64,000 bases of DNA from Eublepharis macularius (Eukaryota; Chordata; Lepidosauria; Squamata; Eublepharidae). Location of the stretch: assembly GCF_028583425.1 (NCBI RefSeq), contig NC_072800.1, positions 12,475,001 to 12,539,000 of the forward strand, in the 5' to 3' direction. How positions within the stretch are numbered: position 1 is the first letter of the stretch; each line of letters begins with the position of its first letter. The position numbers and the translations under genes are program-made. The notes under the pieces are model-generated. The model had not been told where the DNA came from, did no database searches, and saw nothing but the letters and a program-made list of their open reading frames with translations. Positions 44,159 to 53,220 of the stretch are shown in pieces.

Positions 44159-44419
44159 CAGGGCTTTTTTTTCAGCGGGAATGCAGTGGAACGGAGTTCC
44201 GGAACCTCTTGAAAATGGTCACATGGCTGGTGGCCCCGCCCCCTGATCTCCAGACAGAGGGGAGTTGAGATTGCCCTCCGCGCCGCTGAGTGGCGCAGAG
44301 AGCAATCTAAACTCCTCTCTGTCTGGAGATCAGAGAGCTGGGCCACTGGTCATGTGACCATTTTCTCTGAGGGCAACCCACTGAGTTCCAACACCTCTTT
44401 TCCCAGAAAAAAAGCCCTG
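44159..44419 (+). mobile_element. hAT-type fold-back MITE, copy 4
   Basis: It is flanked by a perfect 8-bp duplication ATAATATC (44151-44158 and 44420-44427). Internal arms span about 44211-44364 with several substitutions on one side of the stem. It lies in INVS intron 2. Confidence 0.92.
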
Positions 44420-45936
44420 ATAATATCTGAGATATAACTCTGCCAGCTTCCAGTCACTAACCACCCAACTCCCCTCAGTGGTTGGTGTGCACTTCCTTAG
44501 TACTTGGCTGAGAGAACCAAGACAAGGGGTAAGATGAGATGAAAATTTGCCCAGATCCAAACAGTAGGTGGAACTCGGAGTCCATATGTGCTCTTTTGGT
44601 AGAACATGGAATCCAGGGAACATATGTTCTACTAAGTTCAAACTGAAGACTGTTGACAAAAGATTTGACCATGTTTATAAGAAATTTGAATGCAAAATTG
44701 ACACTATGGCAGAACTTGATTTAAGAAAATTCCCGAGTTTGGTTATAGGGGAGAACGTGGATGGCCTTATTCTATGTACATACAGCCTTGTACTTTAGAA
44801 CTGGATACATGTATAAATTTAATGGTTTCGTTTTATTCATTAAAAATTAATTTAGGGAGTTTATTTTCTTGTATTATTCTTTTTCTTATTATTTATTTTG
44901 AATCTTTAATGTAAATCAAAGATTTGGCAAATGCAGGCTTTAAAAAAATTAAATTACAAAGCAGTAATACAGTCTAATACAGCTTGTGTTATTCTTGATG
45001 GAAGTCACCTCAAAAATTGTGTTGAGAACATGCTCTATTATTTTAACTAAATAAATAATACACCTAACTCTCTGGGACGTTATATAATGCAGTGTTGTGT
45101 ATCTAATGTGTGTGTGTGTAAAAGAGAGAAAATTTATGCATATGAGGAAGTAAGGGTGATTCCTATCAAGTAGCCTCTGTTCCATATCAATCAAACATGT
45201 AAATGTTTTCTGCATGCTTATTGCTTTGCTATATAAGCCATATGTGGCTTCCAGTTTAGTTTGGGTTTGCTTCCTCCACTGATCTACTTGCATGTAATAT
45301 AAGATCTCTGCCATGTTCAGTTGATTTGCAGTGTGCAATAACTATGGACTACGGTATTCAAGGGTGGCTATAAGCCACACTGGCTAGACAGAGATATCAC
45401 AAACAAGCTATATTAACTATATTAACAAGAGCGAGCCAGGATACGTTCCTGCCCCCAGTCTCCCCTTATGGACTGTACCAGGATTGATTGTTCAAAAGTA
45501 ATTATAATTCATCTTAATGTAATTTGTTGCAATCAGGCACTTCAACAAAAACTGCAGCTTGCTTCTTATATCATAGTTTAAGGTAACAAAATGTATTGTA
45601 ATAAAATGATTCATAAAAGATACTTGTGTCTACACTGTTGTGGTAAGTAGATCCTACTATGTAATTTTTACATTATTTTAATATTTCATTTTAATATTTA
45701 TGGTTTACTTCAGTTCTGTTTTCAGATTTCTGATTGGTTTCAGATTTCTACCATCCTAATCCTGCCATCCTAATTCTATTGCATTGTTTATTGGATGTCC
45801 CATCGGGTTGATTGTATTGATGCAATCTGTATAATCTGCCTTGAGTCCCAGTGAGAAAGGCGGACTCTAAATAATGTAAATAAATAAATAAAGACATGCC
45901 TAAGTCTGATGTCATGACATACTGCACTTCATTCTA

Positions 45937-46330
45937 ATAATAACTGTGCTTATATACTGCTCTTTTGGACAGATTAGTGCCTCACTCAGAGTAGTGAACA
46001 AAGTCAGTGTTATTATTGTCCCCACGATATAGCTGGGGTACTCGGGCTGAGAAGAGTAGCTTATTTATTTATTTGTTTGTTTGTTTATTTATTTATTTTA
46101 TTCAATTTATACCCCGCCCTCCCCGCAAACAGGCTCAGGGCGGCTTTCAACATAAAATAGACATCAAAACATCATAAAAATATCAAATTATTTTAGCAAA
46201 CCAAATCCCGGCACCTCTAACAGTACATGGCTGTTATCCAAGGCCACCTACTGAGCTCATGGCAGTAGTGGGATTTGAACTAGTGGAGTGCCAATTCACA
46301 GCCCAATGACTTACTGTGCTACAGCAGCTC
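45937..46330 (-). mobile_element. SINE, minus strand, split by a LINE 3' tail
   Basis: Blocks CTCACTCAGAGTAGTGAACAA and CCAAGGCCACCTACTGAGCT read as the reverse of the tRNA SINE family above. A B-box-like GGGATTTGAAC lies at about 46270. Sequence at about 46060-46210 is a separate insertion. Confidence 0.6.
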
Positions 46331-46467
46331 CAGTTTTCAATCTCAGTACAGCATTTGAAGGAAGGAGATGGTGCAGAAATCCAATGGCTCGTTCTTGGAT
46401 CAAACAAACCATGGTTTGCTTGGTTATCTTAATGCAGCATGTTAAATCAGACCATCTAGTCCATCAT

Positions 46468-46763
46468 GATGAGCCCCGTGGCGCAGAGTGGTAAACTGCA
46501 GTACTGCAGCCCAAGCTCTGCTCACAACCTGAGTTCAAGCCTAGCGGAAGCCGGGTTCAAGTAGCTGGCTCAAGGTTGACTCAGCCTTCCAGCTTTCCAA
46601 GGTCGGTAAAATGAGCACCCAGTTTCCTGGGGGTAAAGTGTAAATGACTGGGGAAGGCAATGGCAAGCCACCCTGTAACAAAAAGTCTGCCAAGAAAACA
46701 TTGTGATGCGACGTCCCCCCGTGGGTCAGTAATGACTCAGTGCTTGCACAGGGGACTACCTTT
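46468..46763 (+). mobile_element. Sauria-type tRNA SINE
   Basis: The head GAGCCCCGTGGCGCAGAGTG is an A-box-bearing tRNA-like start and a B box (GAGTTCAAGCC) follows at about 46532. The 3' end GCACAGGGGACTACCTTTAT matches the tail typical of Sauria SINEs, which are moved by Bov-B. Flanks ATCTAGTCCATCAT and ATCTAGTCTGTCAT (46454-46467 and 46764-46777) are a 14-bp duplication with two mismatches. Confidence 0.85.
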
Positions 46764-47371
46764 ATCTAGTCTGTCATCCTGTTTGCAACAGAGACCAGGC
46801 ATATGCCACAGGGAAGGCCACACGCCTTGCTCACAGACAACAGCTCTTGCCTGCTGACAGCTCCCTAGCACCTGACAGTCAGAGGCCTTCTGAAACTGAA
46901 GGTTCCATTGTGCTGGCGTTGGGCTAACAGAGAGACCTGTCTTCCGTAATTCCATCCAGCTCCCTTTTAAATCCATCTGAACTTGTGGCCATCACCACAT
47001 CTTGGGGCAGTGAGTTCCACCTCAACTACTTGTTGTATGACATAATATTCCTCTTGTCTGTCTTGAACGTGGAGCCATAGCTTGTTTTAACTCTAGTTGA
47101 TTTGTGAAACCAGTATTTAACTCACAAGCAAATGTAGGTTTCATCGCCTTCCCCTGTCTCCTATGAAAAGACCAAGCTGATATCTGTGTTGTCATATGTA
47201 TCTCAGTACATATGACAATGAAATGTACTTTGGTTTGGTTTGGTACTTATATGTAGAATGATATTGAGGATGTTTTTAATTTAACTTCTGTATTTCTAAT
47301 TGATATATTAAATTTTATATTGATGTTTCTAATTCATATTTTTAGTTATATTCAAAAATATTAAATATTAT

Positions 47372-48182
47372 TGTAAGGAGCAGGCCCAGTGCTACCAAAT
47401 ACAGAGTAAAACTTTGGTTCAGGCTTCATGCCCTATAAGAAATCTTACCAGGCCTGTTTGCTGAGACAGAGACACCCTCTGTTGATTAATTGTACATGGA
47501 CTACTTTCTTGCTCTGAGAGCGTGACCTTGGAGAGTCTTGGAGCCTACCACTGATCTCAGCCTTAGCCATACTCCCTAAACTTTCACACTAAGGTAATGT
47601 CCAATTAAGTAACGAGCCCTGATTGGTTCCTTTCAGTGAGCTGATGCCCCCTCCTCTTTGGAGAAGCCTCTCTTTTTCTAGGCAGTTTACCATTCCACCA
47701 TTCTATACCATGACCAGCCTTGCTACCTTATAACCACTACCAGCTATGTAAGAGAAGAGCTTTTAGCTCCATGCCGTCTCCACGATGCCTAGAGTGAACT
47801 GGCATGGATGGATTTTGGTAAGAACAACCCGCTTTGGAACCAACTCAGAGAATGTTTAGTCAGTCAGCAAGCAATATTTTAGCCAGTTAGGACATAGAAC
47901 AGCAAGAACATAGAACAGCTATTATTTGTTTTTGCCTTGCCTAAATTATTTCGTGAGCAGTTTCTGCCTAGCACATGCTCTTATGTTCTTTCTTTAATAA
48001 ACTCCTAATACATTTTGCCAGCCTGCGTAGAGTGTTGCTTGCTAAGGAGGTACACACACTCAAAAGAACCCAGGAAGCAGGGGTGCTTCAAACAAACGAC
48101 CAGAGCTCTTAGAAGCCCCTAGGGGTCCTGTACGGTATGAAGAACCAGCAGGGACAGGGGATGAGAATCTCAGGGTCAATAT
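47372..48182 (+). mobile_element. Possible LTR
   Basis: The sequence from TGTAAGGAGCAGG to about CTCAGGGTCA contains a polyadenylation signal (CTTTAATAAACTCC at about 47993-48006) followed by a GC-rich stretch, as in an LTR. The flanks ATATTAT and ATATAAT agree at six of seven positions. This is weak evidence; the borders are uncertain. Confidence 0.4.
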
Positions 48183-48879
48183 AATTTTCTTTCTTTTGCT
48201 CCATCCTCCTTAGTTATCCACAAGCTGAGATTATACCATGAAGTCTGTGTTTGTCACACAGAACCACAGATAACTGTGGTTAATAAATCACAGTTTCAAA
48301 CCATAATAAACCAATTTCAAACCATATTTTCAGATCATGGTTTGAAATAACTTAGCTAACTCAAGTTACCAGACCAGATAATAATCAAGGAAAGTAGGAT
48401 ACTTCAAAATAAATTATGTTCAGTAATAAAATCAGTAAAGTAGCTATTGGAAAGGGAGCATACAGGACCTGGCTGTACTGAGTGGGAAGCAAACAGAATA
48501 ACTGCAGAAGCGAGACAGGGAACATCCTGTACTTGTAGGAGGAAAGCGCTTTTGACGGACAAGGTTAAAAAGAGGACACTTTGAAATCTGACAATGCAAA
48601 CTGGAGTCTGCTCCTTCTCGGGGGGGGGGGATCCCCTCTTACTCAGGTTAAGATTATTTTTCTAAGTAGTAATTTATATGGTTGCAGACTTCAGTCAGTC
48701 TAATTGGTAGGTCAATCAAGTTCAGCTTTATTTAATTCATGATGTTCAGTTCTGATTAATGAAACTGGAAGTTTCTTTTTCATTTCTATTTTCTTTCCAG
48801 CATGTTGAATGAAAAGAATATTAATATTGGCGTTTCCTTCTAATAATATGGTAGCTTTTATTTATTAAATTATTTATTA

Positions 48880-49375
48880 TTGTATTTATTTTATTTATTT
48901 CTCTGTGGTGGCCCATACCCTGTGGAACAGCCTGCCTGAGGAGGTCAGGAAAGCCCCCACTCTCCTAGCTTTCTGCAAATGATGCAAAACCAAATTATTC
49001 AAAAAGGCTTTTATTTTGTAGGGAGGGGCTCTCAGATGCTTCGCTAATGAGTTAAGGGCCATGGACTTTGTCACTATGTCGCCTTACGTACTATCTGTTG
49101 ACTTAAATATGTGTTCCTATGAGCTACTTCTAGAACTGTAGAACTGTGGTCTAATGTCAGCCCTAGAATTGCTTATGTTCTGTTTCAGCATTTCTTCAAC
49201 TCTGTATTGGACTCTGACTAATGCCAATTCTTTGTAAAATTGTGTCAGTTTACCCAATGGCATTGTTTATGGAAATGTTCTTGAAACTGACTGTACTAAT
49301 AACACACTGTGTAATCCACCTTGAGTCTCAGTGAGAAAGGTGGACTATAAATGACATAAATAAAATAACAATAAA
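48880..49375 (+). mobile_element. L2-like LINE 3' end, plus strand
   Basis: The plus-strand version of the sequence at 42590: CTGCCTGAGGAGGTCAGGAAAG, TATTCAAAAAGGC, and the tail CACCTTGAGTCTCAGTGAGAAAGG, then ATAAATAAAATAA. Confidence 0.65.
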
Positions 49376-50009
49376 AATTTAAAAAGCATCTGAGTTGAGG
49401 TTAGGGTAATATGCAGACGTTTGTAAAAAGTATGAACTGAACAGCTCTAGTTACTCCAAGTTCCAGAGTTATTCTCTGTGAGGCATGGCTTCCTATTATG
49501 ACATATATAGGGAATTTCCAAATGTGTAGACACTACTTCCTCTTTAAAATTGCTTGCAGCAATAACAGGGAAAGTGACCACATTCTAAATTGTGGGGTGG
49601 TGATGGTGGTGGTGGTGGGTTATATCTTAAAGAAACTATATGTCAGGAAGGGGGGGGGAGTGACATTGTTAAGGGCCCAGGATTATTCATAGAATGTTTT
49701 TAAGACACTGTAAAATTATACAGAAAGGGGGTGGTAGAGCATCTTGAGGTGGTAGTGCTAGCAAGGGAGAGACAGTAGGTTTTTAAGTCAGAGAACTAGA
49801 GAGCTAGAATGTGGTCCATTGTATGCCATCCTCCTCTAACTCAGGTGTGACAAGTCTCCAACACACACAAATTGAGGGTAAAGGAGCCAGGTTTGGCAAA
49901 CTATTCTCTGCTTGGGATAAATCTCTATGGGAGCTTATGCTGTTATGGAAGGACAACATCCAAGCAGTTTATATGATCTGAAGAGACGTGTTACTCTACA
50001 CAGTGCTAC

Positions 50010-50340
50010 TTTTATTTATTTATGTCATTTATTGTCCGCCTTTCTCACTGAGACTCAAGGCGGATTACATAGAGTGAGAATAGCACAGTCAGTATTAAGG
50101 ACATTTCAATAAACAATGCCGTAGGATAAATAAATGCAAGTTTACAAAGACATAACATTAGCAAAAGTCCTATACAAAGTTGAAGAAATGCTGAAACAGA
50201 GCATACGCAATTCAAGGACTGATATTAGACAATATAGAAATACCCAGTAGGGTCATACTTAAAGTTACAGGTAGTACATAGTTTAAATGGTTGTAAAATG
50301 TGCACTTAAATTTTATGGTAAATGTACTGGCTAAGTGCTG
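50010..50340 (-). mobile_element. L2-like LINE 3' UTR, minus strand
   Basis: Begins TTTATTTATGTCATTTATTGTCC and GACTCAAGGCGGATTACATA, and follows the 42590 copy through ACAAAGACATAACATTAGC. Confidence 0.6.
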
Positions 50341-50483
50341 TAATAAAGAATACTATCTATTTATTTATTTAATTAATTAATTAATTAATTACATTTTTAG
50401 GCCGCCCTCCCCGTCAGACGGGCTCAGGGCGGTTTGACAACAAATTAAAAACAGTAAAAACATTATAAAAACATTAAACTACA

Positions 50484-51394
50484 GACTTCCGGTTTGGGAT
50501 CCATGGAGGTCTAACGCAGCTCCATTTGCGGAGCTGACCGGACTGCCGTTTTAACCGGCCGGAGGGGTGAAAATAGCCCGCGGCCGACTGCTCTCAGGCG
50601 GGGAGCAGGCAAAGAACGCTCAAGACCCTAGGGTGAGCTAGATCTCGGACGAGGGGGGGCTCTACACAACGAGTCTCCCCCCGATCCTTGAGGTCCCACC
50701 TTGCGACGGGTCGGCTACAATCTCTGCGGCAGTTTTGGGGCCAATTCGGTTGGCATAAGACCTACATACCCAAGCTTCGATTGGGGGAAGAAGCTGAGAG
50801 GAGAACTTAAAATCGAAACAGCGATTACAACCCGAGAAAAGTGAAGAGAAGGTAAAGATCGTTATCTTTTGATACGGGACAGATTGACAAAAACAGAGAG
50901 GAAAAAAAGTAGATTTTTAAACTGCAACAGACTAGTGAAAAGGAGGGGAAGACTCGGCAGGAGTTGTATTTGAAAAGAGACTAAGTTTAAAGAAGTTATT
51001 AAAGAAATTGGACTATTGTTTTGAATACCTGTGGCTTTGGAGCTGTGAGAAAAAGACACCATCGCGAGACCTGCTGTGGGAAGACGGGAGACAGGAAGTG
51101 CGTAATAACAATAGAGTGGCTGGAGAGAAGCGGCCCTTGCTGGAGGGCAGGAAGTAGGGAATCGCCATTTTTGAAAAGGGAAGGGTCGCGGCTTCAGCGG
51201 AAAAGGAAGTAGGCCATTTTGGATTACAAAATCATAGAGAAACCATAGAGAAAAGACGCCCGACATTTCGGACACTTTAAAATTTAATTTTGGCAAGAAG
51301 ATTGGGACATTTGAAAAAGAAAAACGTTTAATTTTACTCCACGGAGTTAAGGAAGAGAGCAGAGTCGTGGGAGCGAGCCAAAGCAAGCCCCACG
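50484..51394 (+). promoter_or_regulatory. L1 5' UTR with internal promoter
   Basis: The first 250 bp are GC-rich (GGCCGGAGGGGTGAAAATAG, GCGGCCGAC), unlike the surrounding AT-rich intron, as expected for the internal promoter of a full-length L1. Specific binding sites were not identified. Confidence 0.6.
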
Positions 51395-51464
51395 ATGTCG
51401 AAAAAAAGAGTGGCAATCGGCAATAGAAAATCTGGATAAAAACCTGGACAAAAAACTTTTAGAT

Positions 51465-52190
51465 ATGATTAAAGAGCTTAAGGACACGAAATTGGAGCTG
51501 ATTAAAGAGGTTAAAGAGGTTACACAGACAGTAAAGTCGGAGCTGTCAGAAGTGAAAAAAGGTATGGAAACGATTCGTAGTGAATTACAAGGAACGCAGC
51601 AGAGAGTTAAAACAGTAGAAGACGCGATGGAGAATTTAATAGACACGCAACAAACAGAGATGAGATTGGTGAAGGGGAGAATGTCAGTTGCAGAAACTAA
51701 ACATATGGAGAAGCAGCTACGTTTTCGTGGTTTGCCAGAAGTGGATGGAAAATCAGCGCAAGAACAGATGACTGAGGTGTTGGCTGAATACCTGGGGAAG
51801 GAGGAGGAGGAAATTGTGGCTATCCTAGATGTGGCATACCGTGTGAACTCGAGAATTGCAACCCAGAGGAAATTACCAAGAGATGTGATTGTGCAGTTTA
51901 CAACACGAAATATGAAAGAGATGATTGTGACAAAACAGTTTCAAGATCCATTGGAGACTGATGGCAAGACGATTATTATAATGAAGGAATTGCCCAGATC
52001 AGTGTTATTAGACCGGAAAAAATATAAAGTGCTAATTCAGATTTTGAAGGACATGAAAATCAGGTACAGATGGGAGTTACCGGAAGGAGTGTCCTTTGAG
52101 TTTGGAGGGGCCAAAAAACGCATCAGATCTGAGCGAGAGATGGAGCGATTTATTAAGGACAATGAAAAAGACTTACCAACAAGACCATGA
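51465..52190 (+). CDS. L1 ORF1 (RNA-binding chaperone)
   Basis: The 241-residue protein has a heptad-rich coiled coil (residues 1-75), then an RRM-type region from about 84 (KQLRFRGLPE), then a C-terminal domain (about 165-241). This is the layout of L1 ORF1p, which trimerises and binds L1 RNA. The frame is open upstream of this ATG, back past a better-placed ATG at 51395 that is out of frame by one base in a run of seven A (51401-51407). The native start was probably 51395. The stop TGA at 52188 overlaps the ORF2 start. Confidence 0.88.
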   Translation: MIKELKDTKLELIKEVKEVTQTVKSELSEVKKGMETIRSELQGTQQRVKTVEDAMENLIDTQQTEMRLVKGRMSVAETKHMEKQLRFRGLPEVDGKSAQEQMTEVLAEYLGKEEEEIVAILDVAYRVNSRIATQRKLPRDVIVQFTTRNMKEMIVTKQFQDPLETDGKTIIIMKELPRSVLLDRKKYKVLIQILKDMKIRYRWELPEGVSFEFGGAKKRIRSEREMERFIKDNEKDLPTRP

Positions 52191-53215
52191 GTATGGAGTG
52201 TAAAGTATTATCTTGGAATGTAAACGGACTAAACTCACCGAATAAGAGGAAAAACATTTTGCACTGGCTACTAAAACAAAAATGTGATATTGTGTGTTTG
52301 CAAGAGACCCATATTAGAAAACAGGATGTAAAATATTTAAAATCTGGAAAACTGGGCAAAGAATTTGTAGCGGCCTCTAACAAGAAAAAAAGAGGAGTGG
52401 TGCTGTACATAAAAGAGGAGCTACAGCCAAAATTTGTTATGAGAGATGTGGAAGCTAGATTTGTAGCAGTGGAATGTATTTGGAATTTAAAGAAAGTGTT
52501 GGTAGTCGGACTCTATGCACCTAATGGTGCAAAAGAAAGCTTCTTTGAGGACTTGAGGAAGCATTTAGATGATTTTGTATATGACCAGATAATTCTTGCT
52601 GGAGACTTCAATGGAGTGACAGACTTGGAACTAGATAAAAAAACTACAACGGCACAAAAGAAAAAAGGACTTTTACCAAAGCTTTTTTTTGAGTTGATTC
52701 AACAAGAGACTCTTGAGGATGTATGGAGGAGAGAATATCCTAAAAGCAGACAGTTTACTTTTTACTCTGCAAGGCATTCTACATTATCAAGAATTGATAT
52801 GATCTGGGCCTCAAAAGACTTAGCGTTATGGACTAAAGAGGTGGAAATAATGCCGATGGTAGGCTCAGATCATAATCCAATTATGTGGAAACTGGGAAAA
52901 AGGAGAAAAAGGAAAGCATGGAGAATAAATGAGGACTTGTTACAAGAAAATGAGAATATGGAAATATTGAGAAGAGAAACAAAGTTTTTTATACAATACA
53001 ACGTGAATAAAGAAGTACCAACCAATAAATTTTGGGATGCTTACAAGGCGGTTGTAAGGGGCATACTAATGGACTTAAATGGTAGAGCAAGAAAGAAGAA
53101 AGAGGAGAAAAGACAAGAGATTGAGGAGAAAATAAAAGCCAAAGAATCGCAGCTAAAAAGAGACCAGGGAAAAAGAAAATATATCAGGAAATTAAAATAC
53201 TTCAAGAACAGCTAA
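52187..53215 (+). CDS. L1 ORF2, endonuclease part
   Basis: The 342-residue frame is the apurinic/apyrimidinic-type endonuclease that nicks target DNA. Visible motifs are SWNVNG (9-14), QETH (39-42), GDFN (139-142), and SRIDMIWASKDL followed by SDHN (about 227). The start ATG overlaps the ORF1 stop as ATGA. The frame ends at a TAA at 53213, shortly after it parts from the RT frame near a five-A run at 53170-53174. Confidence 0.92.
   Translation: MSMECKVLSWNVNGLNSPNKRKNILHWLLKQKCDIVCLQETHIRKQDVKYLKSGKLGKEFVAASNKKKRGVVLYIKEELQPKFVMRDVEARFVAVECIWNLKKVLVVGLYAPNGAKESFFEDLRKHLDDFVYDQIILAGDFNGVTDLELDKKTTTAQKKKGLLPKLFFELIQQETLEDVWRREYPKSRQFTFYSARHSTLSRIDMIWASKDLALWTKEVEIMPMVGSDHNPIMWKLGKRRKRKAWRINEDLLQENENMEILRRETKFFIQYNVNKEVPTNKFWDAYKAVVRGILMDLNGRARKKKEEKRQEIEEKIKAKESQLKRDQGKRKYIRKLKYFKNS
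53167..53173 (+). other. GGGAAAA at the ORF2 frame change
   Basis: In the endonuclease frame the bases are parsed G GGA AAA, the pattern of a -1 slippery heptamer. Slipping there would enter the RT frame exactly. A single lost A in the following run is the simpler explanation. Confidence 0.35.
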
Positions 53216-53220
53216 CAGCA

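Noticed and set aside
46468-46560. Functional tRNA gene
   Set aside because: A and B boxes are present but no cloverleaf is complete, and the element has SINE body, tail and target duplication.
50862-51416. Antisense frame of 184 codons in the L1 5' UTR, reminiscent of primate ORF0
   Set aside because: It starts at TTG rather than ATG, lacks recognisable similarity, and is T/F/L-rich as expected from the antisense of A-rich sequence.
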